Assembly (NCBI RefSeq): GCF_019956415.1
Contig: NZ_JAHBDK010000010.1
Span: forward strand, 1-64,000
Reading direction: 5' to 3'
Source: Pseudomonas sp. GL-B-19
GTDB lineage: Bacteria > Pseudomonadota > Gammaproteobacteria > Pseudomonadales > Pseudomonadaceae
Length of the DNA: 64,000 bases
The number at the start of each line of letters is the position of its first letter. Position 1 is the stretch's first letter. The notes beneath the pieces are model-generated. The model did not search any database and was not told the origin of the DNA. It saw only the letters and a list, made by a program, of their open reading frames with translations. A program made the position numbers and the translations under genes. Shown one piece after another: positions 7,267 to 13,638 of the stretch.

Positions 7267-7494
7267 ATGTCACTCACCAAGCCCAACCAAGAACTGCATC
7301 GCGAGCTCAAGGCGCTAGGGCTTGAGATCGAGCAGGCCGCAGACGAAGTGCTCAGCATTACAAAGGACTGCCGCGATATTCAGGTGGCTGCCGTGCTCAA
7401 GCTGATTGCAAAGATGTATGAGCGTGCAGATCGGGTTGCGGCGCTTGCGGATGAGGTGAAGGTGGGCGTAATAACCAGAGCCAAGGTCGAGTGA
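7267..7494 (+). CDS. small helical protein, second paralog in the immunity region
   Basis: 75 aa, ATG 7267-7269 with a good TAGGAG Shine-Dalgarno. Shares the start (SLTKPNQELHRELK) with the 6937 gene and the C-terminal EVKVGVITRAKVE with the chromosomal relative at 51227 (EVKAKVISRTKVH). Helical, no membrane segment. Function unknown. Nothing further is supported from 7495 to the terminator at 7627. Confidence 0.75.
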   Translation: MSLTKPNQELHRELKALGLEIEQAADEVLSITKDCRDIQVAAVLKLIAKMYERADRVAALADEVKVGVITRAKVE

Positions 7495-7626
7495 TCTGGC
7501 GCAGCGTGGGTTTGTACTAGATCTGGATCGAGGGTTGACGGCATGGCGCACTCGCTTCAATACCACATATTAGAATCCGTTCGCGCCATTGAGAGCGAGA
7601 CGGGGAAGCTACCTCGTAGCAATCAG

Positions 7627-7652
7627 AGCCCGGCCTAGTGCCGGGCTTTTTC
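7627..7652 (+). terminator. rho-independent terminator after the cI operon
   Basis: 8-bp stem AGCCCGGC (7627-7634), loop CTAGT, GCCGGGCT, then TTTTTC. It would end the rightward cI transcript. A second GC-rich hairpin with a TTTTCTTT tail at 7732-7750 overlaps the end of the opposing gene. Confidence 0.75.
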
Positions 7653-7718
7653 ATTCCACACCTTCACACATTTTTCATGCTCCCAAGCATAGGGTGAAGG
7701 CAGCTCCTTGTGATCCTT

Positions 7719-7976
7719 TTAGTCCGCGCTCCCCACGCGGGCTTTTCTTTGCCAGCGATTCGATGACCCAGCTCCTTCCACTGCGCGCGTATAGACGAGC
7801 GTTGCAACCGCTATCAACGTCTTGCGCTCTTCCAGATCAATAATTTCCTTCTCCCGAAAATTGTCAGCGAGCCGGATTAATTCATCGTACTGCTCCTGCG
7901 CACTCATCCGATCTTTGGGGTTCATCAGTAGCTCATGCCAAACAAAAAACGCCTGTGCTTTCGCGTCATCGTACAT
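7719..7976 (-). CDS. small phage protein, unknown, immunity region
   Basis: 85 aa from ATG 7974-7976 with an AGGAGAAAGGAT Shine-Dalgarno; an upstream in-frame start is unsupported. Contains a helical, charged stretch (AQEQYDELIRLADNFREKEIIDLEERKTLI). Lies convergent to the cI operon between two terminators, suggesting its own promoter. No family recognised. Confidence 0.65.
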   Translation of the reverse strand: MYDDAKAQAFFVWHELLMNPKDRMSAQEQYDELIRLADNFREKEIIDLEERKTLIAVATLVYTRAVEGAGSSNRWQRKARVGSAD

Positions 7977-8161
7977 ATCCTTTCTCCTAAGTGTTTTCCG
8001 GTAGAGGTCGGAACACTTCAAGAAATTCACTGTTTTGTGACGTACGGCATGGAAGCCGCGCCGGACTTTTTTGGTTCTGGCCTTGCGCCCTCGTAGACGC
8101 CTTCTACACTGACTCTGCTAACGCTGAAACACGCTAGATCTGAGGGAATAGCCAATAGATT

Positions 8162-8187
8162 GCCCGCCGGTGAGCGGGCTTTTTTTC
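8162..8187 (+). terminator. hairpin with seven-T tail
   Basis: GCCCGC (8162-8167), loop, GCGGGC (8174-8179), then TTTTTTT on the plus strand, directly beyond the stop of the minus-strand DUF1654 gene. The T-run on the plus strand points to ending rightward transcription; the stem could also serve the leftward gene. No gene is supported from 7977 to 8161. Confidence 0.6.
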
Positions 8188-8192
8188 GTCCG

Positions 8193-8510
8193 TCAGAAAG
8201 GCGCTGGCTCCACCACGTCATCGAGGTCGACCACCTCAAGCACGCGATCCTCGTCTGATCGCGCTTCCCACCTCAACGTCACCGACTCGTCATCGTTGAA
8301 TGTCATCTCCAGATCGTCCGTCTCGGAAAGAAGCCCCATCACTTCCTCCCACTCTTGATCCCCGTCCGTGTCGAGGCGATGGATGGTCACCCATCGCTGA
8401 TGCTGAGCTGTCGGGTGATTGATCATCGACGAAACGCGCAGACCAAGCCGCTCCATCCCGCTGATTACCTGTCGCACTGCTGGTTTTTGCTGCCTCTTTG
8501 CCTTACCCAC
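8193..8510 (-). CDS. DUF1654 family protein under a LexA box
   Basis: 105 aa, GTG start 8508-8510 with a strong AGGAGG Shine-Dalgarno. The order GLRVSSMINHPTAQ, then a DGDQEWEEVM segment, then LRW near the C-terminus matches the Pseudomonas-specific DUF1654 family as I know it. Acidic, soluble. A perfect CTG-N10-CAG LexA box lies at 8526-8541, 15 bases upstream of the start codon, so expression should rise on DNA damage together with prophage induction. Molecular function of DUF1654 is not known to me. Confidence 0.75.
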   Translation of the reverse strand: MGKAKRQQKPAVRQVISGMERLGLRVSSMINHPTAQHQRWVTIHRLDTDGDQEWEEVMGLLSETDDLEMTFNDDESVTLRWEARSDEDRVLEVVDLDDVVEPAPF

Positions 8511-8525
8511 ACAACCTCCTAGATA

Positions 8526-8541
8526 CTGTATATACGTCCAG
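8526..8541. promoter_or_regulatory. LexA (SOS) box
   Basis: CTGTATATACGTCCAG fits CTG-N10-CAG and, with flanking TA, matches 13 of the first and last conserved positions of the enterobacterial/Pseudomonas LexA consensus closely. It overlaps the place expected for the promoter of the minus-strand DUF1654 gene. Confidence 0.75.
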
Positions 8542-8640
8542 CATTAGGAACTATAGCGAGGCCGCGCTTTATGGAATATCCCAAAAGCGCTAGGTAGCGA
8601 AGTAGTAAATGGCGCCAAAACAAGCTCACATCAAAATAAA

Positions 8641-8682
8641 TTAACCATCGGTATTGACGATTAAATATACCGATGGTTAACT
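8641..8682. promoter_or_regulatory. OL-like operator pair with embedded rightward promoter (pL-like)
   Basis: TTAACCATCGGTATT (8641-8655) and its inverted partner TATACCGATGGTTAA (8666-8680) match the cI/cro operators; centres are 25 bp apart. Between and over them is a rightward promoter with -35 TTGACG (8654-8659), a 17-bp spacer and -10 TTAACT (8677-8682). Repressor bound at either site would block it. It drives the plus-strand genes toward the integrase, as pL does in lambda. Confidence 0.85.
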
Positions 8683-8734
8683 ACACCCATCGCAGCGACA
8701 CACAGCCATTGCGAAGGGCCTCAAAGGGCCTGAC

Positions 8735-8777
8735 CGCTCTTTAACAGTTTGAAGACAGACCCTGATTGCGATCAGGG
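8735..8777 (+). promoter_or_regulatory. nut-like antitermination site (boxA and boxB)
   Basis: CGCTCTTTAACA at 8735-8746 is a consensus NusB/NusE boxA. Thirteen bases later CCCTGAT-TGCG-ATCAGGG (8760-8777) forms a 7-bp stem with a 4-base loop, the layout of lambda boxB. It lies ~55 bases downstream of the pL-like promoter. This implies an N-type antitermination factor encoded early in the rightward operon. No gene is seen between 8778 and 8912. Confidence 0.75.
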
Positions 8778-8912
8778 AACAACAACGCAACACAGCCCGC
8801 TTCCGTGTCCAGTCATTCGGCACGCAAGGTTTGCTGAGCAACAAGACAGCATCACTGCTGCACCTTGGCGACAGGGTGCATCGGGATGACAACTCAGACT
8901 TAAGGATTAGCC

Positions 8913-9185
8913 ATGCATCCAGCATTTCAAGAGCGCATTGATGAACTCGGTGAGCTGCTGCAACGAACAAAGGCCGCTCGAGCAGGGTTTTACGGCCGTA
9001 TTGATCAACCAGCGCCAGCCAAACCGGTGCGCTACCAAATCGCCGGGCGAAGCGTCGGCATGTACCAGATTAAAGACCGCACCACCAACAAGACCCGCGC
9101 CTTCCGTGACGACTACAAAGCCGCTCTCGAACTTGCCATACAGTTTGAAGCAAAGGCCAATCGCCAGATTGCGGCGACACGATGA
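8913..9185 (+). CDS. first pL-operon protein, unknown
   Basis: 90 aa, ATG 8913-8915 with an AAGGAT Shine-Dalgarno. Starts with an amphipathic helix (ERIDELGELLQRTKAARAG), then a beta-rich middle with a YQIAGRSVGMYQIKDR segment, and ends helical. First gene after the nut-like site and overlaps the next gene by ATGA. Moderately basic, but lacks a compact arginine-rich motif, so calling it the antitermination factor is not justified. Confidence 0.65.
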   Translation: MHPAFQERIDELGELLQRTKAARAGFYGRIDQPAPAKPVRYQIAGRSVGMYQIKDRTTNKTRAFRDDYKAALELAIQFEAKANRQIAATR

Positions 9186-9643
9186 AAAAGCGAAAACCTA
9201 ACAACATGCGCGCTCGAATGGAGCGTGTGAGCCGGGCAGAGCTTAAGGTCAATCACGTCGCGGTGATCCACATCGACCCCAGCGGCCGCCAAGGGATGAT
9301 CAACTGGAAGACATGTAGGAGCATCCCGCCAGGACAGCGCATGGCCGAAGCAGTCTGTGACATTGCTCACCGCTGGACGATCTATGTCAGCGTCCAGTGT
9401 CGCGATCAACGCGGCCACCGCTACACCAAATCGGTCGAGGTCGCGCCCCAAGGCAATTATCTGGCCGCCCACCTCGAGGACGTGATCGAGGACACCTACA
9501 AAACCCTCGTCGCCGAGAGCAATCCGAATCATCGGGTCGCTTCGGGCTGGATAGCCATTCCCGCCGAGGTATCGCTGACTGAAGAGCAGGCCGCCCGGAT
9601 ATTCGATGCCGTAGGGGTCTGGAACCAGCTGAGGGCAGCATGA
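9182..9643 (+). CDS. pL-operon protein with basic N-terminus, unknown
   Basis: 153 aa, ATG overlapping the previous stop (ATGA). The first ~20 residues are strongly basic (MKKRKPNNMRARMERVSR), which could bind RNA and makes it one candidate for the factor acting at the nut-like site; the rest is a mixed alpha/beta domain without a family I recognise. Its 3' junction (CAGCATGAGGCGCATC) resembles that of the gene ending at 12273 (CAGCATGAAGCGCATC), hinting that a conserved gene once followed both. Confidence 0.6.
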   Translation: MKKRKPNNMRARMERVSRAELKVNHVAVIHIDPSGRQGMINWKTCRSIPPGQRMAEAVCDIAHRWTIYVSVQCRDQRGHRYTKSVEVAPQGNYLAAHLEDVIEDTYKTLVAESNPNHRVASGWIAIPAEVSLTEEQAARIFDAVGVWNQLRAA

Positions 9644-9724
9644 GGCGCATCAACAACCAGGTGCGCCAGCGCCGACGACAGACATGGCTGGATCTACCGG
9701 CCCACGGAATTGAAGAGACAGGCC

Positions 9725-9841
9725 ATGGCCGAGGAAGCACAACTGCCAACGGCGGAAGCACTGAAGAAAATCCACAAACGGCCAAAGCTGTCGAGCGCGC
9801 TCAGGTGGATATGGCGGGGGCTTCACAAGGCTGACCTGTAG
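9725..9841 (+). CDS. 38-residue ORF, probably the 3' part of a frameshifted small gene
   Basis: ATG 9725-9727; helical, basic and Trp-containing (ALKKIHKRPKLSSALRWIW). A different frame opens at 9640 with MRRINNQVRQRRRQTW, overlapping the previous stop by ATGA, but then turns into Gly/Thr-rich sequence. Joining the 9640 start to this frame by one base near 9686 gives a natural-looking basic protein of ~66 residues, so a frameshift is likely. The arginine-rich start recalls RNA-binding phage N-type peptides. Positions 9842-9920 hold only a 12-codon ORF. Confidence 0.4.
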   Translation: MAEEAQLPTAEALKKIHKRPKLSSALRWIWRGLHKADL

Positions 9842-9920
9842 CGCCTGATGAAAGAACATGATTTCAACAACTCGCAGAAGGTGTAACAGAACCTCTAACC
9901 TCCCGAGTAGCGCCCCACTA

Positions 9921-10202
9921 TTAGAACCGGACATTGTATTTATTGTTGGCGACATTCAATGTTGCCATAACTCTTACAGAGTTTTCACCGAAAAATTTCT
10001 GGATAATGCCGTCATATACACAGAGCACAATCCCCTCACCCGACACATATGAACTACCGTTATCCACCAGCGCCAAGTTGTATACGTCGTGACTACGGGC
10101 AATATCTGACTTTAGCTTGTTGCAAATGGCAAGGTGGTCAGGTTCGCCAGCAATTGCCATAATTGGTGTAAGCAGGGCCAGCAAAATTAATAATTTTTTC
10201 AC
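9921..10202 (-). CDS. small secreted/periplasmic protein, candidate lysogenic conversion gene
   Basis: 93 aa, ATG 10200-10202. A classic signal peptide (MKKLLILLALLTPIMAIAG) is followed by a ~74-residue mature domain with two cysteines (near DHLAICNKL and GIVLCVYDG) that could form a disulfide. It is AT-rich, oriented against the surrounding pL genes, and so probably has its own promoter and is expressed in the lysogen. No family recognised. Confidence 0.7.
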   Translation of the reverse strand: MKKLLILLALLTPIMAIAGEPDHLAICNKLKSDIARSHDVYNLALVDNGSSYVSGEGIVLCVYDGIIQKFFGENSVRVMATLNVANNKYNVRF

Positions 10203-10684
10203 TTTGGCTCGCCTTTAACGTACATTAGTTTTAACCTGACATGGCCGGCACTCAACAATACTGCATACACAATAGGCACATAAATATACACTTCCATCCT
10301 AGTGCCGAAGCAAACGCAATACACCAGTGATTTGGTGCCTTAAAGATCACTGGCGCCGGATGGTAATTTGGGCTTTCCTACCTGTCAATATGCAATATCT
10401 GCTAGCTTTTTTACGGCATCAGATTTCATCAAACACAAAAGCTGGCTATTTAACCACTGAAAACTCAATAACAAGTCCGACAAGCCAACTAGGTTAATAC
10501 AGAGTTTCCATCGTTAAGATCAGCGTAACCTCTAAACTGCGCTGGGTTGGGGAGGAAGTTCAGTGAGAGGATTTCGCGCAGGAATTCAAGACAGTTCTGC
10601 AGCGAAATATCGGAGATGCTGCGACTCTGTCGTTGGGTGCTTTCGATCCGAAGTAAGCGCATCAGGCCGGGCAACCGGCCTTAC
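10203..10684. other. AT-rich stretch with no firm gene
   Basis: AT-rich intergenic DNA that should contain the promoter of the signal-peptide gene to its left. It has a perfect 8-bp inverted repeat, CCAGTGAT (10324-10331) and ATCACTGG (10345-10352). A leftward ORF at 10489-10662 (MRLLRIESTQRQ...) is possible but has no good Shine-Dalgarno. An AGGCCGG-GCAA-CCGGCCT hairpin at 10666-10683 follows the next gene and may stop it. Confidence 0.5.
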
Positions 10685-10900
10685 CTACCGCTCTGAAGAC
10701 TCGGTTAATCGGTCAATCTCTTTTCTATAAGTCGCTAGATCAATGATCTGTCGCAAACAAATGACTACTTCAAGCTTCTGTTTGTCATCGGGGATCCCCA
10801 ATCGCTTGAGCATCATTTGCGCGTCTTCCTCGATTGCCGCGAGTGCATCGATATCGCTTTGCAGTCTCATGTCGGCCTCCCGCAAGGCTAAGTTCGACAT
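10685..10900 (-). CDS. small helical protein in the prophage cargo block
   Basis: 71 aa from ATG 10898-10900, with GGAG 9 bases upstream. Almost wholly alpha-helical with acidic and hydrophobic repeats (LQSDIDALAAIEEDAQMMLKRL, LEVVICLRQIIDLATY), suggesting a coiled-coil or small DNA-mimic-like fold; no family named. Minus strand like its neighbour cargo genes. Confidence 0.6.
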   Translation of the reverse strand: MSNLALREADMRLQSDIDALAAIEEDAQMMLKRLGIPDDKQKLEVVICLRQIIDLATYRKEIDRLTESSER

Positions 10901-10962
10901 AAATATATACTCCACTTCAACGAATCACGCCAACCGACGAGGCAGCAGTTTCCTATCCATTA

Positions 10963-11790
10963 TCAAGGAGCTCGGTATGGAATTGTGGATTTTACAACTT
11001 CAATTTTATGATTATGGTTTTGCACAGTTATTGGGCGTTCAAGGTGCATCTTCTCAACCAAGGCCTTCATAGAAATGTAAGCTAATTCTTGGTCTCGCAT
11101 TGGTCCGACGTGTATCGCCCGAATACTTTCAAAGGGCAAATCAGCCTCAACGTAAGGAACGAGAATATTCCCTCGACTTCGAAATTTTACTTCCAAGCCA
11201 TCTTCAATCTCGGGATCTATATCATGACCGAGAACAATCCTTATCTCTTGTTCTTCTGAAAAGCTTTCATGCTTTAAGGTCGCCACTAATCCAACGATGT
11301 CAGAAAACGCCCCATATCCCTCCTGATCCAGAAAGCCATTGTTAACTGCCATGTCTTTTGAGATTGCAATCAGACTTAACAAAGCAGCATTAGATGCCTG
11401 GTTCAATTTTTCGTCGTGTTCATAGACACATGCAGAAAGCTCTTGCGGTATATAATCAGTATCGAACTCAATCGCATAAGAGCCATAAGCCCTCCACTGG
11501 CTCAAAAGATCACCAGCTCGGCTAAATGACCCTATGAAAACGGGCCGATTGTCTATTCCGTAACCAGCCTTCCCCACTAGCCCGCTCTCAATATAGTTGG
11601 CGGCATCTTCAAAAAACTCGTGTGGATGTGGAAAATTCGCTACCCGGTGCATTATATATTCCACAAGCATGGATATTCCATTGTGCATCTCTTCTGAATC
11701 ATTCAGATAGCGCACATCTGTTAACCACATCTTTTCATTTTCGAGAATCGACTTAACTGCGCTTACATCAGTGTAGTGAAAAAGTCTCAA
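10963..11790 (-). CDS. DUF2971 family protein (prophage cargo, possible anti-phage function)
   Basis: 275 aa, TTG start 11788-11790 with AGGGG upstream. Matches DUF2971: starts LFHYTDVSAVKSILENEKMWLTDVRYLNDSEE, has the central SFSRAGDLLSQWRAYGSYAIEF block, and a later EEQEIRIVL segment. The family is widespread in mobile and defence-associated loci and is thought to share an ADP-ribosyltransferase-like fold; that is family knowledge, not shown here. AT-rich and inverted relative to the pL operon, typical of a moron carried for the lysogen. Function unproven. Confidence 0.8.
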   Translation of the reverse strand: MRLFHYTDVSAVKSILENEKMWLTDVRYLNDSEEMHNGISMLVEYIMHRVANFPHPHEFFEDAANYIESGLVGKAGYGIDNRPVFIGSFSRAGDLLSQWRAYGSYAIEFDTDYIPQELSACVYEHDEKLNQASNAALLSLIAISKDMAVNNGFLDQEGYGAFSDIVGLVATLKHESFSEEQEIRIVLGHDIDPEIEDGLEVKFRSRGNILVPYVEADLPFESIRAIHVGPMRDQELAYISMKALVEKMHLERPITVQNHNHKIEVVKSTIPYRAP

Positions 11791-11841
11791 ATAATTGAAC
11801 CCCTAGTCTGAATCCAACCAATATACCGGTGAGGACGCCCC

Positions 11842-12273
11842 ATGCCCACAGAAAACAAACTCACCTTGAAGCGCCAGCGCGCCGAGCAAGTTAACCAGGT
11901 GATCCGGATCATCGCCGACCATGGGCGCAGGTTCTTCTACAGCCAGGCTGTGAATCACTACGCCAGTATGGAAGTCGATCAGCGCGGCAAGGTCTGGTTC
12001 ATCGACGACTACACCGGCAAGCGCATCTTTACTCACAAAACGGTGTGGGGTGGTCGGTGGCGCGGTTTCAGTCATGGCGGCACGTTACGCGCCGTGGTCG
12101 AAGCCTTTCGCGATTACATCCGTACAGGTGAGCCTATTCATCCTGGCTACCTCGGGCCTGAGCGGTTCAACGACAGCAACATCTGGGGTTACGACGAGGA
12201 AGGCATGCGCTCGGTGCGTGAGCAGGCCGGCGCCCTGCCCGTCTTCCGTCAGCCCGCCGCGGAGACAGCATGA
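11842..12273 (+). CDS. pL-operon phage protein, unknown
   Basis: 143 aa, ATG 11842-11844 with GAGGA nearby. Starts basic (LKRQRAEQVNQVIRIIADHGRRFFY) and has several aromatic-rich strands (VNHYASMEVDQRGKVWFIDDYTGKRIF, GRWRGFSHGG). The domain is seen in many Pseudomonas prophages but I know no function. GC-rich again after the AT-rich cargo block, so it belongs to the core prophage. Confidence 0.7.
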   Translation: MPTENKLTLKRQRAEQVNQVIRIIADHGRRFFYSQAVNHYASMEVDQRGKVWFIDDYTGKRIFTHKTVWGGRWRGFSHGGTLRAVVEAFRDYIRTGEPIHPGYLGPERFNDSNIWGYDEEGMRSVREQAGALPVFRQPAAETA

Positions 12274-12280
12274 AGCGCAT

Positions 12281-12520
12281 CTAAACGTTGATCAGACGAG
12301 CTGCCTGATGCGAATCAATGTTTGGAATCATGCCGGAGTCCTGGTGCTCCTCGATCCACTTCCGAACCAGCGCCACGTCAAAGTGCCATCCGTGAGCCTT
12401 CATCAATACAAGCGCCGCACCAGTGATTCGATAGTGCCCGCACTTCGGGCAGCTTCTTTCCAAGTAATCATCATCAGCATCAATTGCCACTGCAGGCTCA
12501 CCACAAATCAAGCAAGTCAT
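12281..12520 (-). CDS. small zinc-ribbon protein
   Basis: 79 aa, ATG 12518-12520 with AGGGG Shine-Dalgarno. Two cysteine pairs (MTCLICGEP at the N-terminus and SCPKCGHYRITG at about 24-35) form a zinc ribbon; the C-terminal half is helical (LVRKWIEEHQD). Minus strand within plus-strand pL genes. A regulatory or nucleic-acid-binding role is likely. Confidence 0.65.
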   Translation of the reverse strand: MTCLICGEPAVAIDADDDYLERSCPKCGHYRITGAALVLMKAHGWHFDVALVRKWIEEHQDSGMIPNIDSHQAARLINV

Positions 12521-12637
12521 GAACTACCCCTTTTTGTCTGATCGCTCAAATGTAGTAAATCGCCGCGAGGTGTTTCACTGCCGTATCAAACGTGAATCGA
12601 TTCACCCTCGCTACCCGATAAGCGGTTACCCCCACCT

Positions 12638-12663
12638 TTCAAAGTCAGCCGCTATAGCGGCAA
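12638..12663 (+). repeat. repeated leader with palindrome next to the Shine-Dalgarno, copy 1
   Basis: 26 bases that recur exactly at 13288-13313. The core GCCGCTATAGCGGC (12648-12661) is a perfect palindrome ending 2 bases before an AAGGA Shine-Dalgarno and ATG at 12673. The hairpin would sit against the ribosome-binding site in the mRNA. Confidence 0.7.
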
Positions 12664-12672
12664 AGGATTCCT

Positions 12673-12852
12673 ATGCCTGAAGAAACTGCAATTCCGTGGA
12701 TTGGCGTAGAGCTGCCGCACCAAAACTTTCAGGAAATGCGTGGTTCTGGCTCACCGAAACGATATGGCCGTAGTCAGCTTTGCCGATCAGGAGGAGCAGC
12801 AGTGGGCCGATTCATTTCGCACCGTAAAGAAATCTGCCCAGGAAGAGCGTAA
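12673..12852 (+). CDS. possible frameshifted start of a small pL gene
   Basis: ORF of 59 codons with a good AAGGA Shine-Dalgarno and the same leader as the 13323 gene; its first residues (MPEETAIPWIGVELPHQNFQE) look natural, like MPQETLKAYQ of the 13323 gene. After ~22 codons the sequence becomes Gly/Arg/Ser-rich and protein-like coding moves to the +1 frame (12740 gene). Either two overlapping genes or one gene broken by a frameshift near 12735. Confidence 0.4.
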   Translation: MPEETAIPWIGVELPHQNFQEMRGSGSPKRYGRSQLCRSGGAAVGRFISHRKEICPGRA

Positions 12853-12970
12853 GCGTCATATCGTGATACTTGAAATGACCAGTCACCTGTCCTTTAGCGA
12901 CAAGGAGGAGGTCATGCGGACTTGTGCCTATCTGTACGACGCCGGCTACCGCAAGCAGGCGCCCCCATGA
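12740..12970 (+). CDS. small phage protein, unknown (may be frame-shifted part of 12673 gene)
   Basis: 76 aa from GTG 12740, with AGGA 7 bases upstream inside the previous ORF. The reading is charged and helical (EEQQWADSFRTVKKSAQEERKRH) and ends DAGYRKQAPP, an ending I associate with small Pseudomonas prophage proteins. Whether it starts independently or by a shift from 12673 cannot be decided by eye. Confidence 0.5.
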   Translation: MVLAHRNDMAVVSFADQEEQQWADSFRTVKKSAQEERKRHIVILEMTSHLSFSDKEEVMRTCAYLYDAGYRKQAPP

Positions 12971-13028
12971 TCGCCCTCGCCTACATGGCTTGGCTCATCT
13001 ACACGGAACCACGGTAAATCCAAAAGGC

Positions 13029-13208
13029 TCACCTTCTACGCAGCAGCAACCCGATCAACATGAAAGCGAACCCAGTAATTAGAAGAGCAGGAGCTACGCC
13101 CATCACTACTCCCCCTTCGCTGGTCAAATCTGGCAAACCAAAATAGTAGCCGAAACTTGTAAGTGGAATGCCGCAGATGAACATCGGATCTCGAGACGCT
13201 TTATGCAT
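13029..13208 (-). CDS. small membrane protein
   Basis: 59 aa from ATG 13206-13208 with a GGGGGGAG Shine-Dalgarno. Two likely membrane segments (FICGIPLTSFGYYFGL and VVMGVAPALLITGFAFMLIGLLL) and a basic RRR tail, suggesting an inner-membrane protein with the C-terminus in the cytoplasm. Opposite to neighbours, so possibly lysogen-expressed, for example in superinfection exclusion; that is inference. Confidence 0.6.
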   Translation of the reverse strand: MHKASRDPMFICGIPLTSFGYYFGLPDLTSEGGVVMGVAPALLITGFAFMLIGLLLRRR

Positions 13209-13287
13209 TGCACTCCCCCCTCTCTTTAAGACCACCACTCAGTAAAGCACAACACCTACCGGTGAACAGAAGTACCTCCCTCCCCAG

Positions 13288-13313
13288 TTCAAAGTCAGCC
13301 GCTATAGCGGCAA
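13288..13313 (+). repeat. repeated leader with palindrome next to the Shine-Dalgarno, copy 2
   Basis: Exact copy of 12638-12663, with palindrome GCCGCTATAGCGGC at 13298-13311 followed by AAGGAA and ATG at 13323. A looser third version, GCCGC-TACGC-GCGGC, is at 13611-13625 before the 13639 gene. Confidence 0.7.
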
Positions 13314-13322
13314 GGAATCGCT

Positions 13323-13595
13323 ATGCCCCAAGAAACCCTCAAGGCCTATCAGGTTGGCGACAACGACATCGTTGCAGCCTACGACCCAGCCGGTGCAATC
13401 AAAGTGCTCTGCGACTTCAACGGATACCCGCACAGCGAGTTCGATCTGGAGGACGTCGATCTGGTCAGCGACACCATGCTCGACAACACCGAAGCCTACG
13501 ACCAGGACGAAGGCAAAACCGTCACCCTGGATAAAACGCTGCGCCAAGAGCTGGAACAACTGACCGAACCGGCCTACCTGCACGGCTGGGAATAG
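13323..13595 (+). CDS. acidic small phage protein, unknown
   Basis: 90 aa, strongly acidic (EFDLEDVDLVSDTMLDNTEAYDQDEGK). Preceded by the repeated palindromic leader and an AAGGAA Shine-Dalgarno. The acidic character would suit a protein- or DNA-mimic role, but no family is recognised. Confidence 0.65.
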   Translation: MPQETLKAYQVGDNDIVAAYDPAGAIKVLCDFNGYPHSEFDLEDVDLVSDTMLDNTEAYDQDEGKTVTLDKTLRQELEQLTEPAYLHGWE

Positions 13596-13638
13596 CCCCC
13601 CCCACCTTCTGCCGCTACGCGCGGCACGGAGCATCCTT

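Noticed and set aside
11803..12075. Minus-strand ORF opposite the 11842 gene
   Set aside because: The plus-strand gene has a better start, composition and operon fit; the opposite reading has no family match.
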